A stretch of DNA of 24,467 bases, taken from NCBI RefSeq assembly GCF_938045205.1, contig NZ_CALIMY010000131.1:1-24467 (forward strand), given 5' to 3'. The notes beneath the pieces were generated by a model, which searched no databases, had not been told where the DNA came from, and saw only the letters and a list, made by a program, of their open reading frames with translations. This DNA is from an uncultured Campylobacter sp. Its GTDB lineage: Bacteria > Campylobacterota > Campylobacteria > Campylobacterales > Campylobacteraceae. Positions 15,761-24,063 of the stretch are shown here, one piece after another (position 1 is the first letter of the stretch; each line of letters starts with the position of its first letter). Position numbers and translations under genes: made by a program.

Positions 15761-16659
15761 TACTCTTCGCTTCCATCTTCGTGCAGCGACTTATCGCTCG
15801 TGTCATCGATCTGCACGGCGTTTTTGCTAAGCACGTTGATTATATCGCTTAAATACTGCCTCATCTCAGCTCTAGGCACGATCGCATCAATTAATCCATG
15901 CTCGAGCAAAAATTCCGATCTTTGAAAACCCTCCGGCAGATCAGCTCCAATGGTTTGCTTTATGACGCGCTGCCCAGCAAAGCCGATAAGGGCGCCTGGC
16001 TCTGCGATGATAATATCTCCCAGCCACGCAAATGACGCGCTCACGCCGCCCATCGTAGGATCGGTAAGAACGGAGATGAAAGGAATTTTATGCTCGGATA
16101 AAATTTTAAGCGCGGCGGAGGTTTTGCTCATCTGCATTAGCGAAAAGGTGCTTTCTTGCATCCTTGCGCCACCGCTTGCGCTTACGATGATTAGCGGCTC
16201 GTTTTTATCGAGACTACGTTTTACGGCGCGCACGATCTTTTCGCCCTCCACAGAGCCCAGGCTTCCGCCCATGAAGTTAAAATCAAACACCACGAGCTGA
16301 ATTTTTTGGCGACTTATAGCGCCCTCGCCCGCAATCACCGCGCTTAGCCTGCCCGTTTTTTCTTTGCTCTCAGAGATGCGCTTTTTGTAGGATTTTTTAT
16401 CGACGAATTTTAGCGGATCTACGGGCTGCAAATTTTGATCGCACTCGACGAACGAGCCCTCGTCGCAGATCAGATCGATGCGAGCCTGCGCGTCAAAACG
16501 AAGGTGATAGTTACACTTGGGGCAAACGCTATGATTTTGCTCGACCTCTTTGCTATACATCAGCGCGCCGCATCCTGGGCACTTGATCCAGTGCGTAGGA
16601 GCTTCGCTCGGTGCGGGCTGCGTTCTACGTATCTTTGAAAATAGATCTCCAAAATTCAT
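15760..16659 (-). CDS. accD: acetyl-CoA carboxylase carboxyltransferase subunit beta
   Basis: AccD pairs with AccA to transfer the carboxyl group from carboxybiotin to acetyl-CoA, making malonyl-CoA for fatty acid synthesis. The 299-residue protein has the N-terminal Cys4 zinc ribbon (Cys27, 30, 46, 49) and the crotonase-fold signatures SASGGARMQE and DPTMGGVSASFA. It is the first gene of the accD-rlmH-dksA-membrane protein unit. AAGGA lies seven bases before the ATG and a consensus TATAAT about 37 bases before it. It diverges from recO. Confidence 0.97.
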   Translation of the reverse strand: MNFGDLFSKIRRTQPAPSEAPTHWIKCPGCGALMYSKEVEQNHSVCPKCNYHLRFDAQARIDLICDEGSFVECDQNLQPVDPLKFVDKKSYKKRISESKEKTGRLSAVIAGEGAISRQKIQLVVFDFNFMGGSLGSVEGEKIVRAVKRSLDKNEPLIIVSASGGARMQESTFSLMQMSKTSAALKILSEHKIPFISVLTDPTMGGVSASFAWLGDIIIAEPGALIGFAGQRVIKQTIGADLPEGFQRSEFLLEHGLIDAIVPRAEMRQYLSDIINVLSKNAVQIDDTSDKSLHEDGSEE

Positions 16660-16695
16660 ATGATTTCCTTTAAATTCTATGAAATGAAACTTCTG

Positions 16696-16701
16696 ATTAT
16701 A
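16696..16701 (-). promoter_or_regulatory. -10 box of accD operon
   Basis: A perfect TATAAT on the minus strand (GGTTATAATC) sits 37 bases upstream of the accD ATG, giving a leader of about 30 bases that contains the AAGGA ribosome binding site. The upstream DNA is A/T-rich with no clear -35. The recO promoter must lie within the same 93-bp gap; TATATG at 16725-16730 or TAAAAT at 16741-16746 on the plus strand are candidates only. Confidence 0.5.
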
Positions 16702-16752
16702 ACCTAAAATTCTTTATTTAATTTTATATGTGAATTTCGCTAAAATAGGAAA

Positions 16753-17367
16753 ATGCAAGGATTTATATTAAAAACGACCAAGGTTAGGGATGAGGACTGC
16801 ATCGTGGATGTGCTGAGCGAAAGTGCGCTCGTGCGTGCGTACCGCTTCTACGGCGCGCGCCATTCAAACATCATCCAGGGCTATAAAATAGACTTCGAGC
16901 TCTCGCAAAATCAAAACTTCCTCCCGCGCCTTAGCGGAGTAATGCATCTGGGATACTCGTGGCTCGGAAACCGCGAGAAGCTGCTATTTTGGCAGCAATT
17001 TATGCGGCTTTTGCACGCACATCTAAAAGATGCCGAGCATCTGGATAAATTCTATTACGAGCTGCTAAACCACGCTGCTATGCGCTTTGGCAAACAAAAT
17101 CCGCGTCGCATAATCGTAGAAAGCTACGCCGAAATTTTAAAATTTGAGGGGCGATTGCACGACGAGCCATATTGTTTTTTATGCGATGAGGAAATTTTAG
17201 AAAATATCGCGCTATGCCGCGGCTTTTTGCCTGCGCACGAGCATTGCGCACAAAGAGTAGGCTTTGCGCAGGATGAAATTTTAGAATTTTTACGAAGCAA
17301 AAAGACGCTAAATTTAAACGACGAAACGGTAGAGAGGCTCTACGACATAACGCTTGAGGGGCTTTGA
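16753..17367 (+). CDS. recO: DNA recombination and repair protein RecO (epsilon type)
   Basis: RecO acts with RecR to load RecA on SSB-coated single-stranded DNA. The 204-residue protein begins MQGFILKTTKVRDEDCIVDVLSE, the usual RecO OB-fold start (gain of a strand at xGFILxxxxxxEDxxxxVLT). The middle is helical and a cysteine/histidine cluster (CFLC near 142-145, then C, H and HC up to about 167) probably forms the RecO zinc finger. It is shorter than the E. coli protein, as expected for Campylobacterota. AGGA lies only three to four bases from the ATG. It is a single gene divergent from accD and convergent with the PAS protein. Confidence 0.9.
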   Translation: MQGFILKTTKVRDEDCIVDVLSESALVRAYRFYGARHSNIIQGYKIDFELSQNQNFLPRLSGVMHLGYSWLGNREKLLFWQQFMRLLHAHLKDAEHLDKFYYELLNHAAMRFGKQNPRRIIVESYAEILKFEGRLHDEPYCFLCDEEILENIALCRGFLPAHEHCAQRVGFAQDEILEFLRSKKTLNLNDETVERLYDITLEGL

Positions 17368-17482
17368 TCTGCAACGCACTTGATGAAGACGTGAAATTTC
17401 AAAACTCAAGCGCTAAATTTAAAATTTCGTAGAATTTCAAAATTTCATGAACGGGCGGTTTTGTACTTTATCTGCCTTTTCT

Positions 17483-17511
17483 CGCGCAAAGCCAAACAAT
17501 CGCATTGCGCG
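17483..17511. terminator. possible bidirectional terminator between recO and PAS gene
   Basis: CGCGCAA (17483-17489) and TTGCGCG (17505-17511) form a 7-bp GC-rich stem with a 15-base loop, located between two convergent genes. On the plus strand it is followed by GGATTTT; on the minus strand by AGAAAAG. The long loop and weak tails make this tentative. Confidence 0.3.
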
Positions 17512-17537
17512 GGATTTTGCATTAAATTTTAAGGGGA

Positions 17538-18104
17538 CTAGCTAAAAAGCTTTTTCATCGCCTTGAAAAACATTGCGGTGAGCGGATTTGATTTACCTGA
17601 GACCTTTGCGATCCAGCTCTCATAGGTTTCGCCTTTACTTTTTAAAAAGTCCACGAGCGCCTTTTGGCTAGCCTGCATACCGCCGTTTCTTTCGGCATCC
17701 AGCAATGCCCTATAAATTGGCTCTATAGTTTCGATCGCAGATCTTGGCGGAGCCTTGCGAAATGCCGTGTATTCGGTGATCTGCCCTGTCACAGGATCTT
17801 TTTTAGAAGTAAATTCCGTAATTACCCAATAAAAGCGCCCATCTTTGGCTAAATTTTTAACCACAGCGGTAAAATCCTTGCCCTGCTGTATCGTATCCCA
17901 CATGAGCTTAAACGCTATTCGCGGCATATCCGGATGCCGTATAATGTTATGCGGCTGCCCCAAAAGCTCAAGCTCACTATAGCCACAAATCATACAAAAA
18001 TACGGATTTGCAAACGTGATAATGCCCTTCGGATCGGTTTTGGAAACGATATAGCGCTTCTCATCGAGTTTGATTTCCTGATTAATCGGAGTCGGTCTTT
18101 GCAT
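17538..18104 (-). CDS. stand-alone PAS-domain protein, CetB/Aer-like
   Basis: A 188-residue soluble protein consisting of one PAS domain (about 20-125) and a short helical C-terminal part. The segment KTDPKGIITFANPYFCMICGYSELELLGQPHNIIRHPDMPR is of the Aer/CetB type of PAS domain, which in CetB is thought to bind FAD and to sense redox state. CetB of C. jejuni is a soluble PAS protein of similar size that works with the HAMP/MCP protein CetA in energy taxis. No cetA-like gene is adjacent here, so partner and role are open. AGGA lies seven bases before the ATG and TATACT at 18136-18141 (minus) is a fair -10. It may also be a redox sensor for another receptor. Confidence 0.82.
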   Translation of the reverse strand: MQRPTPINQEIKLDEKRYIVSKTDPKGIITFANPYFCMICGYSELELLGQPHNIIRHPDMPRIAFKLMWDTIQQGKDFTAVVKNLAKDGRFYWVITEFTSKKDPVTGQITEYTAFRKAPPRSAIETIEPIYRALLDAERNGGMQASQKALVDFLKSKGETYESWIAKVSGKSNPLTAMFFKAMKKLFS

Positions 18105-18135
18105 TTTTAATCCTTTGCTTAAAAATTTATTGCAG

Positions 18136-18141
18136 AGTATA
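18136..18141 (-). promoter_or_regulatory. -10 box of PAS gene
   Basis: TATACT on the minus strand (in TTTTATATACTC) lies 32 bases before the ATG, leaving a leader of about 25 bases that carries AAAGGA. It matches the Campylobacter sigma-70 -10 in five of six places. Confidence 0.4.
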
Positions 18142-18225
18142 TAAAATTTTTCTTTTCAGAAATATTAAATTTTCGTTAAATTTTTATAAATGTTAAATCT
18201 TTAAGTGAATTTTTAAAATTTAATG

Positions 18226-18231
18226 TATAAT
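18226..18231 (+). promoter_or_regulatory. -10 box of MFS gene
   Basis: A perfect TATAAT (in ATGTATAATC) lies 30 bases before the TTG start of the MFS gene. Upstream, TTAAAT recurs at 18165, 18176 and 18193; the first two are spaced 11 bases apart, as in direct-repeat sites for OmpR-type regulators, but A/T-rich upstream DNA is also normal for promoters in this genus. Confidence 0.55.
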
Positions 18232-18260
18232 CTCAAATCAAAATTTCAAAAGGCAGCGCG

Positions 18261-19493
18261 TTGAAAAATCCCTTCCTATCGCTTAAATACTCAAATTTTA
18301 GAATTTATTGGATCGGGATGAACCTCTCGCTGATCGGTTCTTGGATGCAAAGCGTCGCGCTGCCGTGGCTAGTGCTAAGCATAACCGCAGACGCTTTTAA
18401 GGTCAGCCTTGTAGCCGCGGCACGGTTCTTGCCCGCGCTACTTTTTACGCCGTTTTCCGGTGTATTGCTCGATAAGTTTAATCGCAAAAAGATCCTTCTG
18501 CTTGCTCAAATAGGCATGGCGGTGACTGCTTCAATTTTCGCAGTTATGAGCTTTTGCGAGCTATATTCTTTCGGCAAAATTTTATTTTGCGCTTTTGCAA
18601 GTGGCATCTTTACCAGCATGGATGCCCCGAGCCGTCAGTCGATGGTAAAAGACCTCATCGACTCGCCCCGCGATCTAGCCAACGCCATAGCGTTAAATTC
18701 TATGTCCTTCAACGTCGCTCGCATTGCAGGACCCGCACTTGCGGGGATCGTGATGGCGCTGTGGGGCGTGGGTTTTTGCTTTTTATTCAATGCACTTAGC
18801 TTTTTAGGCATCATCGTTTCGCTATTTTTCATAAAAATTCCGCCATCCGCTACTACGTTATCTAGCAGAAGCGGAGGCGTTTTTGCCTCGATCGGTGCTG
18901 GAATTTCGTATGTATCGCACAAAAAAACTCTAAGCGAGCTAATGATAATAGTGCTTATCGTAGCGACGCTGGTGCCAAATTACAACGTAACAATCTCGGC
19001 GCTTGTTAAGCTTAGCCTCGGCGCGGATGAGCGAAGCTTTGGATATTTGATGTCGGCTCTAGGCGTGGGGGCCTTTTGCGGCGCGCTTTTCGTAGCAGTC
19101 TTTGATAAACTTGGCATCCGCAAAATCAGATCGTGCGCGATCGCTATGGGGGTAAGCTTAGCTCTTACTGGGGCTGCGAATTCCTTCGCTTGGGCCGCAG
19201 CAGGGCTTGCCGTAACTGGATTTCTTTTCGTAATCACAAACTCCAGTATCAACTCCACCGTGCAGATGCACGTAAGCAACGAATTTCGCGGGCGCGTGCT
19301 TAGCTTATACGCGCTATTTTTAATAGGTAGTACGCCATTTGGAGCGCTCATATCGGGCTTTTTTACCGAGTTATTAGGCGCTCGCGTAGCCCTTGCGATC
19401 TGCGGCGTAATTAGTATTTTGCTACTGCTGGCGCTATTTTATGGCTTTAAAATACGGCGCAGGACGCATTTTATCTTTCGAGATAAAGCCTAA
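18261..19493 (+). CDS. MFS exporter (DHA3/EntS-like), TTG start
   Basis: A 410-residue major facilitator with about 12 membrane helices. The N-terminus FLSLKYSNFRIYWIGMNLSLIGSWMQSVALPWLV and the loop LLDKFNRKKILL (a motif-A variant) are typical of the EntS/MefA-like branch, proteins that export siderophores, macrolides or other drugs. Residues DAPSRQSMVKDLI and NSMSFNVARIAGPALAG are also hallmarks of this group. The substrate cannot be told from sequence, and no siderophore genes are nearby. The start is TTG, with AAGG about seven bases upstream. A perfect stem-loop (TTTATCT-TTCG-AGATAAA, 19470-19487) lies in its last codons. It ends 85 bases before psrA and may or may not be co-transcribed with it. 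Confidence 0.88.
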   Translation: MKNPFLSLKYSNFRIYWIGMNLSLIGSWMQSVALPWLVLSITADAFKVSLVAAARFLPALLFTPFSGVLLDKFNRKKILLLAQIGMAVTASIFAVMSFCELYSFGKILFCAFASGIFTSMDAPSRQSMVKDLIDSPRDLANAIALNSMSFNVARIAGPALAGIVMALWGVGFCFLFNALSFLGIIVSLFFIKIPPSATTLSSRSGGVFASIGAGISYVSHKKTLSELMIIVLIVATLVPNYNVTISALVKLSLGADERSFGYLMSALGVGAFCGALFVAVFDKLGIRKIRSCAIAMGVSLALTGAANSFAWAAAGLAVTGFLFVITNSSINSTVQMHVSNEFRGRVLSLYALFLIGSTPFGALISGFFTELLGARVALAICGVISILLLLALFYGFKIRRRTHFIFRDKA

Positions 19494-19578
19494 GCCAAAA
19501 GCTGCATTATCAAAATTAACCTTATTTTTACGATGAAGCCTTAGAATTCCTACCAAAATTTAAAGGTAAGGAGTTTTT

Positions 19579-21843
19579 ATGAATAGACGAAATTTCTTAA
19601 AAAGTACCGCCGCAATCGGCACGCTAGCGACGCTAAATCTAAATTTAAACGCTAGCGCGGTTACAGGCGGGACGGAAAAGAAAGTCGCCAGCGTCTGCGA
19701 GATGTGCTCCTCGCGCTGTCCTATCGAAGTGACCGTCAAAGACGGCCGCGGCGCTTTAATCGAGGGCAATCACAGGTTTGCAAACAAAACCTCGGTCTGC
19801 GCTCGCGGCGGAGCGGGTATCAATCAGCTCTACGACGATCAAAGGCTCATTAAGCCGCTCATTCGCGTAGGCGAGCGCGGCGAGGGCAAATTTAAAGAGG
19901 CGAGCTGGGACGAGGCGCTTAAAATTTGCGCGCAGAAGCTAAGCGAGATTTCGCAAAAATATGGCCCGCAAAGCGTAGTTTTCACCTCTAAAACGGGCGA
20001 GCACCACACACAGATGATGAATTTCGCCTGTGCCTACGGCAGCCCGAACATCTACTCGCACTGGTCCTGTTGCCCGGTCACTTATAATATCGCCGTGCCA
20101 CACACTTTCGGCACCAATATGCAAAGAGACTACGGCGACGCAAAATATATCGTAAATTTCGGCCATAATCTTTTTGAAGGCATCGACATCTCAAAAACCA
20201 AAAAGCTCGCAAAAGCCGCAAGTAGAGAGGACGTAAAGCTTTTGGTGCTCGATCCGCGCTTTAGCGTCGTAGCTTCCAAAGCAGACGAGTGGTTACCGAT
20301 AAAGCCGGGAACCGACGCGGCGTTTTTAATGGCGCTAATTCACGTCTGGCTACGCGATAACAAATACGACAAAAAATTTATCGAACAATACGCCGTAGGG
20401 CTAGAGGAGCTAAGGGGGTCCGTTAAGGATACGACGCCGCTTTGGCAAGAGGCCATCACGGGGATCAAAGCGGATAAGGTAGAGCGCATTGCAAATGAAA
20501 TTTACGCTGCGGCTCCCGCAGTTGTAATCGACTGGGGGCACAAAACCACGACCGCTAAGGCCGAATATATCCGCACGCGCGCCATCGCAATCGCAAACGC
20601 GCTGATGGGAAACGTCGAGAAAAAGGGCGGAATTTACTTCTCTAAAGACTCCAAAACCTTCAACGCGCTTTGCAAAGAGGATCTATTCCCTACCATCTCA
20701 AACCCGGATAAAAATTTTAAAATTCCAAAGACCGCGCGTATCGACGGCTGCGGCGAAGAAGGCAGCGAAAATTTCTTCGTGCCGCGCAAACACGGCGTTT
20801 TGATGCAGATCGCGCCTACGATTTTAAGCGAAAAGCCATATCCGGTAAAAGGCTGGGTCAGCACGCGCTTTAACCACCTCATCAACGTTGCGGGCGTGGA
20901 TAAGAGCGTAGAGGCGATCAAAAAGCTAGACTTCGTGCTCGCAATCGACGTGTATATGAGCGACTTTGCGTGCCTAGCCGACGTGATCTTGCCAGAATCC
21001 ACCTATTTGGAGCGCGATGAATCGATTCAAAACAAAGGCGGCACCGCGCCCGGATTTGTGATGCGAAACAAAGCCGTCGAGCCGGTGGGTGATACGAAGT
21101 GCGGCTATGAAATTTTTAGAGAGCTTGCAAGGGTGATGAAGATCGATAAGGACTACACCTGGAACAACATCGATGAATACCGCATGCAGCAAGCCAAAGG
21201 CAACGCCGAGCTAATCGCAAATTTAATCAAAAACGGCTACGTAAACTACAAAGTGCCGAAGCTGTATTACCGAGAGCCGAAGCTCGTGGCTAAATTTATC
21301 GATAAATATCCTGCCGCCGCGGAGTTCGTGGACGAAAACGGCGAGATGAGCTCGCAGATGAAATTTAAAACCCCAAGCGGCAAGATCGAGCTTTTCGCGC
21401 CGAAAGTGGAGGAGCTTTTCGCAGGATACGGCTGCTTAAATACCGAGGGTATGGATGTATTCGGCGGACACAAATACTGCCTCATGAGCGGCAAGACCGC
21501 GCTTCACACCAACGGCCACACTCAAAATGTCAAAATTTTAAACGATATGATGAGCGAATCGCCGGTTTGGATCAGCCCGGCTTCTGCAAAAGCGGAGGGG
21601 TTAAAGACGGGCGATATCGTGAAGCTTAAAAATAAATTCGGCGAGCAAAAAGCTAAAATTTTCGTCACGCAAGGCATCAGGGACGATTGCCTATTTTTAT
21701 ACCACGGCTTTGGACACGTAAGCCCGGGGCTAAAGCGCACGAACGGCATAGGCACGAACCAAAGCGTCCTTCTCGATCCGGCTGCGGGTCCTGTGGTAAG
21801 CACGATGGTAACCAACGTCGGCGTCGATATAGTTAAAATTTAA
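19579..21843 (+). CDS. psrA: polysulfide/thiosulfate reductase catalytic subunit (molybdopterin)
   Basis: The 754-residue protein is a complex iron-sulfur molybdoenzyme (DMSO reductase family) of the PsrA/PhsA branch. It has a Tat signal (NRRNFLK at 2-8, hydrophobic region to about 25), the N-terminal [4Fe-4S] ligands Cys40, 43, 47 and 74, and a probable molybdenum ligand in HWSCCP (Cys165, aligned with HASTCP of PhsA). The C-terminal dinucleotide-binding region is present (YHGFGHVSPG near 714-724). It should face the periplasm and reduce polysulfide or thiosulfate with electrons from quinol through PsrB and PsrC. AAGGAG lies five bases before the ATG; the promoter is unclear, TAGAAT at 19542-19547 being one candidate. 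Tetrathionate or arsenate reductases are less likely alternatives because of size and partner genes. Confidence 0.9.
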   Translation: MNRRNFLKSTAAIGTLATLNLNLNASAVTGGTEKKVASVCEMCSSRCPIEVTVKDGRGALIEGNHRFANKTSVCARGGAGINQLYDDQRLIKPLIRVGERGEGKFKEASWDEALKICAQKLSEISQKYGPQSVVFTSKTGEHHTQMMNFACAYGSPNIYSHWSCCPVTYNIAVPHTFGTNMQRDYGDAKYIVNFGHNLFEGIDISKTKKLAKAASREDVKLLVLDPRFSVVASKADEWLPIKPGTDAAFLMALIHVWLRDNKYDKKFIEQYAVGLEELRGSVKDTTPLWQEAITGIKADKVERIANEIYAAAPAVVIDWGHKTTTAKAEYIRTRAIAIANALMGNVEKKGGIYFSKDSKTFNALCKEDLFPTISNPDKNFKIPKTARIDGCGEEGSENFFVPRKHGVLMQIAPTILSEKPYPVKGWVSTRFNHLINVAGVDKSVEAIKKLDFVLAIDVYMSDFACLADVILPESTYLERDESIQNKGGTAPGFVMRNKAVEPVGDTKCGYEIFRELARVMKIDKDYTWNNIDEYRMQQAKGNAELIANLIKNGYVNYKVPKLYYREPKLVAKFIDKYPAAAEFVDENGEMSSQMKFKTPSGKIELFAPKVEELFAGYGCLNTEGMDVFGGHKYCLMSGKTALHTNGHTQNVKILNDMMSESPVWISPASAKAEGLKTGDIVKLKNKFGEQKAKIFVTQGIRDDCLFLYHGFGHVSPGLKRTNGIGTNQSVLLDPAAGPVVSTMVTNVGVDIVKI

Positions 21844-21853
21844 GGGAGCGGTT

Positions 21854-22420
21854 ATGAAAAAACTCATAATGATTCACGACGAAAATTTATGTATAGGCTG
21901 CCAAGCCTGTTCGGTTGCGTGCAGGAACGAAAACGGCGTACCGAGCGGCGTTTATAGGCTGCAGGTGCACGGCAAAACAAGCGGCGTTTTTCCAAATTTA
22001 AAGCTTGATTACTCGCGCGCTAGCTGCGTTATGTGCGAAGATAGCCCCTGCGTGGACGTCTGCCCTACGGGAGCGAGCTTTAAAACCAAAGACGGCGTAA
22101 CGCTCATAGACGAGAGACTTTGCGTCAGCTGCAAATACTGCATCCTAGCCTGTCCTTACGACGCGAGGTTTGTAGATCCTATCACGCACGCTATCGGCAA
22201 ATGCACCTTTTGCTACACTAACCGCACTAGCAAAGGCTTACAGCCTGCCTGCGTAAGCGTGTGCCCAACGGATGCTTTAACTTTCGGCGACGTAAATGAC
22301 GTAAATTCCGAGGTAAGCAAACTGCTAGCCAAAACAAGCGTAGAATATCCTAAAGCGTATCTAAACACCAAGCCGCGCCTAGCGAATATCAAAAACAAAA
22401 AAGGAGGACGCTATGAATAA
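21854..22420 (+). CDS. psrB: polysulfide/thiosulfate reductase iron-sulfur subunit
   Basis: A 188-residue ferredoxin-like subunit with four cysteine clusters for four [4Fe-4S] centres: CIGCQACSVAC (13-23), CVMCEDSPCVDVCP (about 57-70), CVSCKYCILACP (about 90-101) and CTFC...CVSVCP (about 116-137). It passes electrons from the membrane subunit to the molybdenum subunit. It has no signal peptide of its own and is presumably exported together with PsrA by the Tat system. GGGAG precedes the ATG. It starts 10 bases after psrA and overlaps psrC by eight bases. Length agrees with PsrB/PhsB. Confidence 0.94.
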   Translation: MKKLIMIHDENLCIGCQACSVACRNENGVPSGVYRLQVHGKTSGVFPNLKLDYSRASCVMCEDSPCVDVCPTGASFKTKDGVTLIDERLCVSCKYCILACPYDARFVDPITHAIGKCTFCYTNRTSKGLQPACVSVCPTDALTFGDVNDVNSEVSKLLAKTSVEYPKAYLNTKPRLANIKNKKGGRYE

Positions 22421-23384
22421 TATGTGGGGCGATATGAGCCAATACTCTGAAATTTACTGGCCTTGGCCGATTGCGATCTATCTATTTTTGGCGGGTCTTA
22501 GCGCGGGAGCGACGATGGTGGCGCTTTTAGTCAAATGGAACCGCCACGAAAGCGAGCAAAATTCCATCTGGGATGCGATGATTAGAGCGGGCGCGATCAC
22601 GGCGCCGATCACGATCTGCGCGGGGCTTTTGCTTTTGATCTTTGATCTTGGCAAGCCGCTTACTTTCTATCTTTTGCTGATAAAATTTAACTTCGGCTCG
22701 GTGATGAGCCTCGGCGTTTTGGCGCTTTTAATCTACGTGCCGTTTAGCTTTGTATTTGCACTATGCGTATTCGGCGAGGAAATTTGTAAATTTAAACTAC
22801 TTGCGTTTCTGCGACCTATCGTAAATTTGCTAAGCTCGTTTGCCAAAGCTTCCAAACTCTTCGAGCGAGTTTTATTTATCCTTGCTCTTTGCGTGGGCGC
22901 ATATACGGGCTTTTTACTAAGCGCGGTGATGAAAATTCCGCTTTGGAATACTCCGGTGCTGCCGATTTTATTTTTGCTGTCGGGCTTTTCCAGCGGCATC
23001 GCGGCAAGCATTTTAGTGGGGCTTTTGTTTTTTAAAGGCTCGTTAAACAAAGATAGCATAAAATACCTTTTGGTGCTTGATCTGCGTGCGATACTCTTTG
23101 AGATCCCGCTTTTATTCATTCTATTTGTCGGGATGTATTTTGAGGGCGGCACGAGCGCGCTTGCGGCACAGCAGGCTTTGACACACGAGGTTTACGGTAA
23201 AATTTTCTGGATCGGCGTTTTAGGCACGGGGCTCATCGCTCCGATCATCATCGCCTTTACGGCGCTGAAAAACCACGCCTATAAGCCTGCGTTTATAGTC
23301 TTAAATTCTTTCGTCGTGCTTTGCGGCGTCATTCTGCTTCGCTACTATATCGTATATGCGGGGCAAATTTGTACGGGAGCGTAG
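22413..23384 (+). CDS. psrC: NrfD/PsrC-type membrane quinol subunit
   Basis: A 323-residue integral membrane protein with about eight hydrophobic helices, beginning with EIYWPWPIAIYLFLAGLSAGATMVALL, the characteristic first helix of the NrfD/PsrC family (the W-P-x-x-x-Y-x-F-x-G-G/L-x-x-G element). It anchors PsrAB to the membrane and oxidises quinol. A strong AGGAGG (22402-22407) lies inside the end of psrB, and the ATG overlaps psrB by eight bases. Its TAG stop lies in the loop of a stable hairpin. With psrA and psrB it makes a complete three-subunit enzyme. Confidence 0.93.
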   Translation: MNNMWGDMSQYSEIYWPWPIAIYLFLAGLSAGATMVALLVKWNRHESEQNSIWDAMIRAGAITAPITICAGLLLLIFDLGKPLTFYLLLIKFNFGSVMSLGVLALLIYVPFSFVFALCVFGEEICKFKLLAFLRPIVNLLSSFAKASKLFERVLFILALCVGAYTGFLLSAVMKIPLWNTPVLPILFLLSGFSSGIAASILVGLLFFKGSLNKDSIKYLLVLDLRAILFEIPLLFILFVGMYFEGGTSALAAQQALTHEVYGKIFWIGVLGTGLIAPIIIAFTALKNHAYKPAFIVLNSFVVLCGVILLRYYIVYAGQICTGA

Positions 23385-23405
23385 CCTCGCTCCCGATCTA
23401 GGGAG
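23374..23405 (+). promoter_or_regulatory. psrC-stop hairpin with alternative pairing to regulator RBS
   Basis: CGGGAGCG (23374-23381) pairs perfectly with CGCTCCCG (23388-23395), with the psrC stop codon TAG in the six-base loop. The second arm's CTCCC (23390-23394) can instead pair with GGGAG (23401-23405), which is the ribosome binding site of the response regulator gene. The two pairings exclude each other. There is no T run after either, so a simple terminator is less likely than processing, 3'-end protection of the psr message or control of translation. Confidence 0.5.
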
Positions 23406-23410
23406 TGGGT

Positions 23411-24063
23411 TTGAAAATTTTACTTTTAGAAGACGATTTTGAATACAGAAGCAGCGTAAGCGAGTATCTGCAGGAGCTTGGCTACGAGGTGGACGAATGC
23501 TCTAGCGGCGACGCAGCCTGCGATAAGATCGCCGGGAGCGCCTACCATCTGCTGATTTTAGACATCAAAGTGCCGGAGGTCTCGGGCGAAGAGGTGCTTA
23601 GATATGCACGAAGCCTCGGCCTTAACACTCCCGTGATGATGATGACCTCGCTGGCGACATCGACGATTTGAGCCAGTGCTACGAGCTTGGCTGCAACGAA
23701 TACCTAAAAAAGCCCTTCCACCTAGCCGAGCTTAAATTTAGAGTAAGCGAGCTGATGCGAAAGTACTTCGGCGACGAAAAGGGCGCCGTCAAGATCGCGG
23801 ATAAATTTCACTACTTCGCAAATTTAAAAATTTTAAAACGCGCGGACGAAGAGATATCGCTAAGCGCCAAAGAGATCAAAATTATAGAATTTCTGCTCGC
23901 CAATATCAAAAGATTCGTTAGCGTCGATGAGCTCATCGCCGACGTGTGGGACGGCGAGGCGGGCAGCGTCGATGTGCGCGTGCATATCAGCAACCTCCGC
24001 TCCAAAACTAGCAACGATTTCATCCTCTCCAGCCGCGGACTCGGATATAAGATCAATGCTTAA
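23411..24063 (+). pseudogene. OmpR-type response regulator with one-base frameshift
   Basis: Two adjacent frames together make one normal regulator of about 218 residues. The first (to 23671) has the receiver N-terminus: LLLEDD acidic pocket, phosphorylation Asp in LLILDIKVPEVSG, Thr in MMMTS. The second frame carries CNEYLKKPF with the conserved Lys-Pro and then a winged-helix DNA-binding domain (LSAKEIKIIEFLL to SSRGLGYKI). Adding one base at CTGG (23651-23654) gives TSLGDIDDLSQCYELGCNEYLKKPF, the expected receiver sequence. So one base appears deleted; a GGG read as GG would explain it, as would real mutation. Internal restart at TTG 23668 would yield only half a receiver. I take TTG at 23411 as start because GGGAG lies five bases before it; GTG at 23405 is the alternative. 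It follows psrC by about 26 bases. Confidence 0.85.

Noticed and set aside
18165..18198. Three TTAAAT repeats upstream of the MFS promoter as OmpR/PhoB-type boxes
   Set aside because: Only one pair has 11-base spacing and the motif is too simple in such A/T-rich DNA; kept only as a remark in the promoter entry.
19470..19487. Perfect 7-bp stem with TTCG loop at the end of the MFS gene as terminator
   Set aside because: It lies inside the coding end, is A/T-rich and has no T run; could still be a minor 3' structure.
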